The translations under genes and the position numbers were made by a program. The notes beneath the pieces were generated by a model. The model was not told where the DNA came from. It saw only the letters and a program-made list of their open reading frames with translations, and did no database searches. DNA of 64,000 nt, taken from positions 30,022,238-30,086,237 of the forward strand of contig NC_060236.1 in the NCBI RefSeq assembly GCF_021155775.2, read 5' to 3'. Source of the DNA: Neodiprion pinetum. Taxonomy: Eukaryota > Arthropoda > Insecta > Hymenoptera > Diprionidae. This document shows positions 13,901 through 25,077 of the stretch, in pieces (position 1 is the first letter of the stretch; each line of letters starts with the position of its first letter).

Positions 13901-15233
13901 GATAATGATTAAAAAAAAATTCAATTTTTCTCCGCTTTTACTTAATTCCTTGTCTTTATTATATACATATACGACGTTGTGCACAACGCATGTAAACATA
14001 CATATTATAGCTAGTTATATAAAGTATATCGCTGATTAATTATTATACAAATCGCAATTAATTTATTCAATCTATTGACGCATCGCGCTAATTCTCTCGT
14101 TATATATTTAAATCATACCGATAATGATAATAATGATACAATACGCGTATAATTGATAATGGATTATACATATAGTTAATCTACTATGATAGTCGAGTAA
14201 TATTTTGTTAGAAGAAAATTTGGAGTACTTGAGAAAGTTCGTAATATAATACATATGTCAGAGAGTGTTGAATTTATGTAAATAAATATTATAAAAATGC
14301 ATTTTAATGTCAATATTTTCTAACACGTACAATCTAGACTTTAATATTTGTATTTTCTCCGCCGATTAATACCCATTGAAATACTCAGTCACAATGTTTG
14401 ATCCCTCTTATTTTTTGATCTATATTTTTGAAAAAAATTTAAATATATCTGGATTAAAGCCCACAATTTATTCAGATTTTTTTGCCCTTTAAAATTGAAT
14501 GTTAACGAAATTTACGAGGCTGGTGCCATCTGTGACGGTAGATGCTGAATTATTATAGTTCGCGAACTAGTAGCGTGAGATCGAAAGTGGTCCAAAGATG
14601 ATCAGTTACACTGACATTGAGCGCAGATTATATGTATATACCTATAAATAAACGCGTTACATATGACAGAAATTCGAAATATCGGCTAAAGTATAGTATT
14701 TTTCAGAGTAAAGTTTGCTCTCGGAAATTATTTGCGGACTGATATGCAGCGTACGTCGTTCGAACGAAGAAAAATCGAAGCATTTCGCAACTGGTTGAGA
14801 GCCTCGTTCGCACGTAATATCGTAACGTTACGCCAAATCTCGCGGATGGCTTAGTAGCGCGAATTCGAAATGCGCGCGTCGAGCGTCGAGCGTTGATTGG
14901 CGGGCGCGTAATGAATCGCAAAAATTGACGAATCAGAGAGACGATTGAGGCAAATCCGCGCCCTAAGCGTCGAACGTCATCGCGACACAAAATTGGTTGT
15001 CTGCTTTTCGACGTCCTTGACTCTTTCATCTCACTTTCTGACCCGACAACTTACGGGGATACATAACTAAAAATTCATATTCAAATCAGACTTGATTAGT
15101 CGAGCGTCTCCGCGGCGGCCAATCGACGATTAAATATCGTAGCGGGTCCGTCTCTTGGCTAGGAATCGTCAGTAACTCATTTTCCATCTCACTCTCCGAC
15201 GCACTCCCTCTTTGTCTATCTCTTGCTAACGCC
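10966..15233. other. Cadps 3' UTR and intergenic region up to Pdhb
   Basis: From 10966 to about 14500 the sequence is very AT-rich with many polyadenylation-like AATAAA motifs (for example 11810-11815) and no credible reading frame. How much of it is Cadps 3' UTR cannot be told without transcript data. A CACATG/CACACA-rich patch lies near 12063-12117. From about 14700 to 15233 base composition shifts to GC- and CpG-rich, with inverted and direct CCAAT pentamers near 14893 and 15118, as expected for the Pdhb promoter. A minus-strand frame at 14703-15029 across that patch looks fortuitous. Confidence 0.5.
14860..15233 (+). promoter_or_regulatory. Probable Pdhb promoter and 5' UTR
   Basis: A GC/CpG-rich island directly precedes the Pdhb start codon, in contrast to the AT-rich DNA on its left. 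CCAAT-type pentamers occur on either strand near 14893 and 15118, and a pyrimidine-rich leader runs into the ATG. No TATA box is obvious, which suits a housekeeping gene. The boundaries are approximate. Confidence 0.4.
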
Positions 15234-17984
15234 ATGCTCACGGTAATAAAACCTGCCAAATATTATTTCCGATTTATTTATCAAATTAGCGACGAATATT
15301 GTATAGATATTTTTCTTATTTACAGTCGGCTGTACGGGGAATTGCCAGGCGCTCATTTTCAACATCAAAATGGGCCGCGGCACAGCAGGTAAGCCGCAAA
15401 TAAGCCACGTTCAAAATTCTGACATAACCTGCTACGGCTTACTGCTATATCTTCTGCTACACCAATCTATTTCGCGAATCGATTCATTCATGGGAATTAC
15501 GCTCAATTCATTACGCTACTGGGTCGAAATGGCTTGGTTTTTTTTTTTTTTTCTTTTTTTCTTTCATTCTTAAGAGTGAAGTAGGATTAGATTTAAGAAA
15601 ACACTGTTACAGTATTTCTATACTACACGTATTAACAGATGGATGCTATTTGAAGGTCAATAGAGGTCAGTCGATTTGCATCGACTATGCATTTTTTTCA
15701 TTTCGTTTTCATTTTTACTTGATATTCTCCGTTATGCAATTGGCATGGGGTTTTATTCTTATTCGAGATCCTCGAGATTCAAGGTCGACGGGGCACGAGA
15801 CGTTACTTTAGTAAATCGATCGGTTTTCACAGGAATTTAAAAATAGTCTCGCTCGCGTGATTTACCTATTTTTACGTAATTTTAGGAAGAATAAATTCTA
15901 ACGGTTTTATTTGTGTCTTTTTATTTTTTATTTTTAAACAACAGGAGTGTATTTTTTCCAATTTCATGCCGCGTTTAACCGATCCTATTTCCATTTTATA
16001 GGGTATTAACGTTCACGCTTTAAGATTTCGAAAATAGTTTTAAAATTACGGAAGTTACGTATGCATCATGCTCAATGACGTCATAAACGTCCGGAAACAA
16101 AATTCAAATGCTTGGACATATCAGGATCGATTTTTCGTACAGAAAAACAGGGATGTTGCAGTTCACGTTGATTTTTTTTTTTTTAACCAACCATCCGCAT
16201 TGAATACTGAATGGAAATTGACTGACTGATAATGCATTGTAGACTTTTAAGTTTTCGAATCTAACCTTTTGCCGTTTTTAAAAGTCCTATAATATTCCTT
16301 TATATGTGATTACTAATTTGTTAATTTTTTTTCAAATTCCTATGCTGTGTCGAACTTTAAGCATAAGGAAATACCACTTTTTCAAAATAACCCACATTTT
16401 GCCATCTTTCCTGCGAAAATTTTGCAACCATTTGTCATATTTGATCGAAATTTGGAGAATTAATTCCCAGCATAAATAGCATTTCGATTAAATTACTTAT
16501 ACTTATGTATTCTGAAATGCAGTCATATTTAAAAAAAAAAGCTTTTTAAGTTAGAAACAATCAATGTCTGCTCATTTTGAAATCTTCAACCTCGAAGAAG
16601 TTTTTTCAGCATTTCTTCCTGCTTTAATTCATATTTTTACCTCGAACAACAAATCTGTACTAAAACTTGTCGAAAAAAAAAATAAAAAAGAATCAATAAA
16701 TCATCTCTAAAAATACAAATTGAATTCCTCCTTTTCCCTCCCCGCTTTCATCTCGCACAGCTTCCTGGTTCTTCCAATTTTTAGTCCGGTTCACCAATCC
16801 GATTTCCGGTAGTTCTGAAATTCGGGTTTTGTAGATGACCGTAAGAGACGCGCTGAACTCTGCGCTGGACGAAGAGATGGAGAGAGACGAGAGAGTATTT
16901 TTACTGGGTGAAGAAGTGGCGATGTACGACGGAGCGTACAAGGTCTCTAGGGGGCTGTGGAAGAAGTACGGCGACAAACGAGTCATCGATACACCGATTA
17001 CGGAAATTGGATTTGCCGGGGTAGCCGTAGGAGCTGCGATGGTAAAAATTGACTTAAAACCACCGCAGTACAGTCTGATCTCAAAAAACTGCCGAGACTA
17101 ATCCTTCATCATTTTGCAGGCCGGGCTTCGACCGATTTGTGAATTTATGACCTTCAATTTCTCCATGCAAGCGATAGACCACGTCATCAATTCCGCGGCA
17201 AAAACATTCTACATGTCTGCTGGAATGATAAACATCCCAATGGTGTTCAGAGGCCCGAATGGTGCGGCGGCTGGTGTCGCTGCACAGCATTCTCAGTGCT
17301 ACGGAGCTTGGTACAGTCATTGTCCAGGTCTGAAGGTCGTATCTCCGTACAACAGTGAAGATGCGAAAGGGTTGTTGAAGGCAGCTATTCGGGATCCTGA
17401 CCCAGTCGTTGTCCTGGAAAACGAGCTGCTCTACGGAGTCCAGTATCCGATGTCAGACGAGGCTTTGTCCAAAGACTTTGTACTGCCGATCGGCAAGGCC
17501 AAGATCGAACGAACTGGAAACCACGTTACGATAGTCGCGCATTCCATGGCCGTTCAAAATGCTCTTGAAGGAGCCAACGAGCTTGCCGGTCAAGGAATAG
17601 AGGCCGAAGTTATAAATCTGAGATCGCTCAGGCCGTTGGATATAAACACGATCATACAGTCGGTTATGAAGACTCATCATTTGATCACCGTTGAACAAGG
17701 ATGGCCTCATTGCGGTATCGGGGCTGAAGTTGCAGCCAGAATTATGGAGAGTGAGTATCATCGTCGGGCATTTGTTGCAAGGAGTTTTCTCTGACGCTCC
17801 TAATTCTCTTAATGATAATGGACAATTTTTAGGCGAGGCGTTTTACCATTTGGACGCGCCTGTTGTTCGACTAGCATCTGTCGACTGTCCCCTGCCTTAC
17901 ACCAAGTCTCTGGAGGCTGCGTCGCTGCCACAAACACCCGATGTAGTTAACACAGTGAAGAAAATACTTGGCGTGGCGCAGTAA
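15234..17984 (+). CDS. Pdhb: Pyruvate dehydrogenase E1 component subunit beta, mitochondrial
   Basis: With E1 alpha this subunit forms the thiamine-diphosphate-dependent decarboxylase of the mitochondrial pyruvate dehydrogenase complex. Exons 15234-15242, 15326-15388, 16835-17041, 17120-17750 and 17833-17984 total 1062 nt, 353 residues (human 359), with all phases consistent. The first exon encodes only Met-Leu-Thr; with exon 2 it gives a basic, Ser/Arg-rich presequence ([15 protein letters not shown]) typical of mitochondrial import. The catalytic body is highly conserved: [93 protein letters not shown] and [20 protein letters not shown]. Intron 2 (15389-16834) is the longest and holds nothing else I recognise. 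Candidate polyadenylation signals lie at 18469-18474 and 19370-19375. The gene follows Cadps on the same strand but has its own promoter island. Confidence 0.97.
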
Positions 17985-19565
17985 CATCGTAGCGACACTT
18001 TAGACCCCCTAGTTACCTATTTATCAATTCCTTTCGCAGACCTCGTCCTTCTCGCGAATGCATCCCTCTGCTCCCATTCCTCGCCTCCCTCCCCGCTCTC
18101 CCTTAACCTCACGGTATCTCGTGAAAGAGCGCGTTGAATATTGAGATTACAAAGGAAATTACACCGATACGCGTACTACGATGTAATTAATAACCGCTTC
18201 GAGATTAAGTACAAAGTAAAACTTGAGGTGGTCAGAAACAGTAAAAAAAAGAGAAAATTGTAGCAACTCGTTACACTCGCGGTGGCGTATGAAACGTGCA
18301 GAACATTTTTCTACGTCACCATTTTCCTTATAAGCTGGTCTTTAAGGCTGAGGATTTGATTCTTATGCAAGTGAAATGAGGATGAAGAAATTTGGAGATA
18401 AGAAAGATATACGTACAAATGGAAAAACGCTGATTACTATTATCGCCATTATTGTTGATACCGTTACGAATAAAATTCTTACCGTCAACGGTAGCTGACT
18501 AATGGAACCGAAATTTTCAATTTGTTCAGCTAACAACGATTTAATATTGTAACGAACGCTAGTAGTACAGTAGATATTGTACATGTACATACACACACCT
18601 ATATAGCTATAAAGTGAAATTGAAAAAAAAAAGCAGAAAGAACACAGTTTTTTTTTCTCATTTCGAACACTGATGCATACGTAATTTTTTCGGTATACGC
18701 TTGATTTTCTTTCGAAAAATGTAGCTCATTACAATCTATGCACACTTGCGACTGCATGTATTAATACATAATAATCATAGGTATGTCGATAGCTGTGTAT
18801 TATCACGGAAGGAACGATTTGAGTTTTTCAGATTTTCTTCCAAATGTCTTTGATTGCAACTTGTGTGATCAAGAGATAGAAAATATAAAGAACAAGTAAA
18901 CAGAAACGCAAAAAGTAACTTTAAGGATAGAAGAAAATGCTAAAAATTCGATTCTGAAAAAAATTACTCATTACAATAATAGCGTATGTACATAAACCGT
19001 AAATTCACAACTTCTTACTTGCGAGAAATGTCTAAACATTGAGTATTTGGGTACTGAAAGCTTACGTCAATTGTCTCAGGTTTCATTATTACTGTTATTG
19101 TTGTTATTATTATTACTACTATTTTTTCTGTAGATGATAGATAATAGTTTAGGGAACGAACGAGACGATTAGTCAAATTTTATCAATACCGATGGTATTT
19201 ATGTTCATTTATAGTATCATTTGACGGACGAACGATCGATATGCTTAGAGCTTCTATTGCCATTACTTCTCTTCTCGCCGTGGAACTGGCTTAACTTGTT
19301 CAAGAATTGAAGATACAGCGATCCCGTGTTTGACCGTTAATTGATTATCAATTATTATTTATTATGTGAAATAAAAAGTGAATAAATAAATGAATGAATA
19401 AGTACGAATAAATGAATTGTGATATATATAGAGGATTCGACATCGTATTTTCATTATTCTATTAATTTATTATATTCAATATAAGTTATAATCGAGCCTT
19501 GTTAAGTACTGTCCTACATTATACCGTCAATTCCAGAATTATTTTTCAACACAGTTGTGTAATTT
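17985..19565. other. Convergent 3' region between Pdhb and FIBP
   Basis: No coding potential is seen. Both neighbours end towards this stretch, so it should hold the two 3' UTRs. AATAAA motifs on + occur at 18469-18474 and 19370-19375. A TTTATT (AATAAA on -) at 19466-19471 lies about 95 bases past the FIBP stop codon and is a good FIBP polyadenylation candidate. The rest is AT-rich and unremarkable. Confidence 0.5.
19466..19471 (-). terminator. Candidate FIBP polyadenylation signal
   Basis: AATAAA on the minus strand about 95 bases downstream of the FIBP stop codon. It is the nearest such hexamer I noticed after the stop; use is inferred. Confidence 0.4.
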
Positions 19566-21417
19566 TCACTGATGATACATTCTTAGCACGCAACTCGTTA
19601 CTACTTTCATGTACCTGTCGAACGCGTTTTTCAAGTCTGCTTCCCTGTTGAAGAGAAATTAGAGTCAATTTTGAATTACATTAATCGAACGGATTTTTCA
19701 TTCAGCTATACTTTGCGATCAAATGCCTATTTGATTGTTTTTTTTTTTTTTTATTTTGGAACACGGAGTTTTGAACGGGATTCTAAATACAGTCGAAAAC
19801 AATTTGTGTTACATACCTTAGTACGTCCATGTCGAGAGCACATTGTGTATAAGTGCTAAGAAAGTTGCGTAGATCGCTATGTGACCAGTTAACCTGTCGC
19901 CATGGTTCCAAACACCTTTCGACCAGGTCTGAGAAGAACGATCGCAGCTCTCTGCTCCTGTGGAGATTGCACGCTATTCCAATTATCGCGCGTGAATATA
20001 ATCGAAAGTTCATATCCAATTCCTGGTATGAACGCTCCAGTAAAGTTGGTTTCAATTTGATGCACACCAGGCTGTAAAATGCGTGAAAAGAAAACGATTC
20101 TAAGCTTACGTTATGATTTTGCAATTACGTTCATTCTGTTTTCAAAATAATGCACTTACTGCTTGTGATGCTTCTCGTTTTCCAACAATACGCGACACTC
20201 TGGTAAATCAAGTAAAAATTCTCTGTCCAAATCGGTGTCGAAGTATTCTGATCCTGTGTAACGATAGGTCCAGAGACTCATCATTGTATTCGCGCAATGA
20301 AAGAGGTCAGGAAACGTCAGATACTGTAGTTTCTTTTTGTTCATTTCAAATCGCATGCAAGCTATGAAGACGACCGCGGCATATCGCCTGATTAAATAGA
20401 AACATAATTGCTTAGATTACATTGTCAATTGATATCCAGGGTTTGATGGCGTCAAAACTATTCCGAATCTTCCCAAAATTTTGTTCAAGTTAAATAACAA
20501 ATTAATGGCGTTTAAGCGTACAGATATTCGGATTTTTATAAGATTCAGATTTTTGAGCAATTTTTTCACAGAAAGACTGGTTGCGTAGAAACTTTGTGTG
20601 AGATTGCAATTATTTGAGTGAATTTTGTTCTCATGCAACATTAATCAGACTTTAGACGATTAAACTTTACTTTGCTAATTCATCAGGTAGAAGAAAACAC
20701 TGTTTTATATTGGTGACTAAGGATCCTGGCAAGTCTTCGATAACCTTTAGCACTCGTTTAACATTGTCAAATTGGCGTCGACAACTTTTTAACGATACAC
20801 CAGTTTTCTCCGCCACTTCGTCAAGCTCTTTGCGATGTTTGGCTGACAACTTCTTCCCCACAAAATCACGTACGACTGCGTCATCGAACTCGTAATACCT
20901 GGTGACATATAAGTAACTTGAATTCTATCGAGAAATATATGTGATTGAAATTGAACGATTGAAACTTTTTGCCTAGTGTGTAGGAATGATAACTGCCCAA
21001 GAATAATGATCCCTTTTACCAACATTTCTATTAGCATTTGACTCGTTTGTGGTTCGATTTGAAAAGCCAATTGTTCGCTAGCCAGTTGCGGAGGCATTTG
21101 CAGAAGCCTTTCGAGGAGGCTATAGGTTCGATAATGGTCTAGGACATCTGAGGCGACAAGTTCGATCGGGGCATTTGTTTGCTGGCAAATACCCCTCTGG
21201 CTTAGAGTATTGACAGCTTCGCTGGCTGTAATAAAAGTTCATAAAAATAATCACGCCATTGACGGCATTGATTCGTGCACATATTTGGTAAGACGATGGT
21301 TGACTTCTCGCATCGCTTGCAATGAGACTTACAAGAATACCCGTCCACCCAAAGTTGGTAAATCTCAGGATCGACCAGAGTGTAGTTACTGATGAACACG
21401 TCAACTTCTGACAGCAT
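19566..21417 (-). CDS. Fibp: Acidic FGF intracellular-binding protein (FIBP)
   Basis: FIBP is a conserved single-domain intracellular protein, found in mammals as a partner of internalised FGF1; its biochemical role is unclear. Six minus-strand exons: 21417-21333, 21225-21024, 20898-20671, 20387-20160, 20071-19817 and 19644-19566, summing to 1077 nt (358 residues; human FIBP about 357). Diagnostic segments: N-terminus with [20 protein letters not shown], then [88 protein letters not shown] and a terminal exon ending VLRMYHQ. All phases agree, but the donor after exon 2 must be read as GTTGGT, an unusual site, replacing the usual Arg of the ERYY motif by Met. The gene is convergent with Pdhb, and its 5' end faces a candidate divergent noncoding RNA. 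Confidence 0.95.
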
Positions 21418-21799
21418 ATTTCACGTTTTGTTTTATCGGCCTATACTTCATACGCAGGTTAGAGTCAGGTTAGGTTCTAACCTCAAACTATTTATATCGT
21501 CCCACTTAACGCGATTCTTTCAAGGACATCGGCAAGGGTTTTTTTGGGCCCCTCAGTCCTGAATCAAATCTGGATTTTATTGCATAGTTAGCGATGAACC
21601 GGTTAAATTATTCGCTCCGGAAGTAAAAATTTGCCTTTGCAACTGTCGTCTCTGATGCTGGACCAGATTCATGATTATTCATGATCTCCGTGAACCACTA
21701 ACGCTCTCAAAAACAATAAAGATTTTTCGAACTAATTTTCGTTGTAAAACGAATGTCGGTAACCCATCTATATTTACTCCATTTGTCATTTACTGTTGA

Positions 21800-24326
21800 A
21801 CGAAGCTGACTTCGCTCAGCGGTTAAGGGCTGTGGAAAATTGCAGTAATCTGCTATGCTGACTCGATTTAACATTGGGATCCCGTGAAACGGGTCGGTAA
21901 GTGCAGAGCAATAAAATTACATTTTCAAACTAGCTTCGCGTCGGTTCTCACTTTTGACGCAGGCGTCGCTGCTGCAGCGCTGCCTCACAGAATTCTGGGA
22001 CGCCGACAAGTTCGAACGTCCTGGGGTTGCGCGTCCTAGGTCCCAAATTTATACGAATTTGTGCTTAATTTAACGCTTGTTTGTAATCAAACCTGGTCTG
22101 CGGTTTTTGCCTTGGTAAGTGATCATCAAATAAACAGTTAGGTGCCATGGTGAGGTTTGTTTTCTTGCGGTATATGTGTGAATGGTTCTGTTTCAATGCT
22201 GAACAAATGACGATCACGAGATCGACGGGCACGTACTTGCAGTAGAGATTAAATTCGTTAATATTTTCGGTAGGTGTATTCACAGAGAAATTATGTGTTG
22301 AGTATATTATTCACTTTAGGACGTTCAATTTTCATTTGTCGCTATTATTTTGCATACGAAACGTGATTTCCGATCGGTACAACACGACATATGCATGATT
22401 CTCCATTCGACTTTCAATTGTTGTCATGTAGCTGTTGACCTTTTTGACATTATTCTTCTCAGATTGCGTGTGAAGTTGTTCCTAGTACGAATCGTGCGAC
22501 GTAAACAACAAATATAAACCCTTCGATAATGTATAACCGTTATTTATAATATTCAAAAGGTATGTGCGTGCTCGAGTGTTGAAAAGTAGCAGCTGCTGTT
22601 GTCAGTCGCTTTCGAGCTGTCGGACCAGATTCACGCTCGGCGTCATTGCCGAGTTCAGATCGCGTTGTTTAGGATTTGTTATGTAATACGATCGGTTTAT
22701 TCCCACCAAAGTGATCAGTGAATAATACACGAACGGCAGAAGTGCAGCCCGAAGAAAAAAGAGTTGGTGAAATGAGTGCAACCTGAAAACATTCGAAGCG
22801 AGTTTTATACGTCGAAACGACGCCAATGAATTGTGTTAGCTTTAGTGAGCTCGTTTCTTCGTGTTATACTGCTGTTTTTTTTTTGTTTATTTTTGGTAAA
22901 TGCGTAGTTTTATTATTGGCATGCTTTTCTATTGTTTTGTCAGTTCGAAAAGTCGAATTTGTAATCAGTGATTTTGTCGTTTTTCAAATTTCTTCCTGGG
23001 GATCGATACTCTAATTATTTATTTCGATATATCCTATTTTATTACCGTACATCAAAAATTAATGTATCACTGTGTTGCCGGCTCTGAAATTTCAAGTGGT
23101 TCGAACTTCCCAGTGTCTTGGGTCTCGTAATTAAAATTATATTGTACATCTTATATTTACAAAATTGATATAATTACGTATATTTGCGAAATCTTGGTAA
23201 ATCTTGAATCGTGAATGCTGCGTACATCGATTTTGATGAAGTTACATTACTAATAAATATTATATTTTATTCAATTACAGAAATGAACTGCAACAACTTT
23301 GATCGGCGTTGATGATCTTCTGGATTGAAAAACACTGCCAATAAATTTTATAAAACATTATGCGGTAGCTAAACAGATCAATTTATGACAGAAGAACAAC
23401 AACTGTTAAACATTCAAGATCATTTTTCAAAATTGGCAAAATATAACAGGATAATGTGACGTCTAAAATCATGCGTGAGTTGAATACTGCATATACGAAT
23501 TAAATATTGTGGTTTTTCACCTGTTTCCTCACAGAAACAAATTAAGTAAAGTTTCAATGTTGTGTATATTGGATTTGAAGATGAAATACTAATAAAATGT
23601 CATCGTTTCTTACCTGATTACAGGCACGGACTACATTGCAGCAATATTGGCTGGATTTATTAATGATCTAAATTAAGTAACCCGAGATCATTAACGCCTC
23701 AGAACAAAGCGAAAATTGAATCGATCACTACAGTAAATAAAAGTGAAAGGTACGTAATCGATATGATTTTGAATTCCCATATCGTTTTCAACCATGGATG
23801 ATTCGAGCATTCAATTTTGATCGATATCGAATTCTGCTTACTTCCTTGAAGCATTTATTGAATACTATTGCTTATTTGGTAGGCATGCTGTCATTGAATT
23901 TTGAAGTTCATTTATCAATCCGTTCAAAATCACTCAAATTACGTAAAAAAAAAAATTGTTTTGACACAGACATTCTGTAGTGACATGAAATCTGATCTAC
24001 GTATGTATTGTGTGAGTAATATTCTGTTATATTCTTATATTGCAGTGTGAAAAGTGTTGTGCTTCACCATTCAATCTGAGATGTGAAGTGTGGAGCAACG
24101 TGGATGAGGTAAGAATACTTGATTTAATAATTCTTTGATTATTCAAGGTGGTACATTTGAAATCGAATTTTTGTCCTCGTGTAACAGTACTCAATAATTT
24201 GACTACTGGAAATCCACACTTTACACAACGGCACCATTTTCTGAAAGTTATTTGATTTTCATTTTTTGTTTTTTTCAGACTTAAGCAGCAACATCCGAGT
24301 AACTTCCCGATTACTTGGCAACTTTG
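21800..24326 (+). ncRNA. Candidate multi-exon lncRNA divergent from FIBP
   Basis: On the plus strand, starting about 400 bases from the FIBP ATG, strong splice signals occur in alternating order. There is a GTAAGT donor at 21897, then apparent exons 23281-23472 (donor GTGAGT), 23624-23749 (donor GTACGT), 24046-24108 (acceptor TTGCAG, donor GTAAGA) and 24279-24326 (acceptor TTTTTTTCAG, donor GTGAGT). A possible 18-base exon at 25060-25077 follows. The exons contain stops in all frames when joined; only the 63-base exon is open (CEKCCASPFNLRC...) and it meets a TAA at the next junction. I therefore read this as a noncoding transcript. The first-exon start and the last exon are unknown, and no transcript evidence is available. 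Confidence 0.3.
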
Positions 24327-25077
24327 GTGAGTTTGCATGTGTTTAGGTTACTGGTATTTCCCTGGGACTGCTTTGTAACGTGGCGTGGCGGTAACAATTG
24401 TTACAACAATCTTCGATTTTTTAGTTGTATGTATAGGCTCATTCGCGCTCGCAACGGTGCTTGACTTTCAGTCAAATAATTTGTTTTTTGAAACTTCTTT
24501 CATCATAGCTTACTTTAAAGTTGTAAATTTTGCATGTTGCTGAAAGTGAAATGAGCATCGCGACAGGTGACCATCGCTTATGCGGTATTCGCGAGAACGA
24601 ATTGTATTTATGTATACCGTTGTTATAATGTATGTTTCAATTTACCAATGATGTCGTTAAAGCGTTGGATTTACTTAAAGAATCAACATATTCCAGCGAT
24701 CGTTTAATCGTATTCACACGGTTGTTTAACCGATGAATTTGCACAGTCTGGTATAATGTAACGTAATGAAATTGCATATTAGATCTTCAATGATTCTCAA
24801 GTTTTTAACAGTTGGCAATTAGCCATGAGCTGCAAGCTTAGCTTGCTTAGAAAAATGCCGATTAGTATACAGGCTGTTTCTAACCCAATTTACAAAAGGT
24901 TGATGTACCGATAGTCTACCAGCAATCACTAAAATAATACATGACGATCCGCGACTAATATCACTTCTACTAAAATTTGCTATTATCATTTATTGAATAT
25001 CACTCTTTTTAAAATAACAGCTGGCTGACTATGGTACAAAAACATTTTGCTCCTTTCAGGTATAAAACAACAAAAAA

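Noticed and set aside
14703..15029. 108-codon minus-strand frame in the Pdhb promoter island
   Set aside because: GC-rich DNA opens frames by chance; Arg-rich composition and no family resemblance.
21455..21485. TTAGG-like telomeric words
   Set aside because: Only isolated, non-tandem GGTTAG/TTAGG words occur, far short of a telomeric array.
21785..21830. tRNA-like A-box (CTCAGCGGTTAAGGGC)
   Set aside because: No matching B-box or cloverleaf follows, so neither a tRNA nor a SINE head can be supported.
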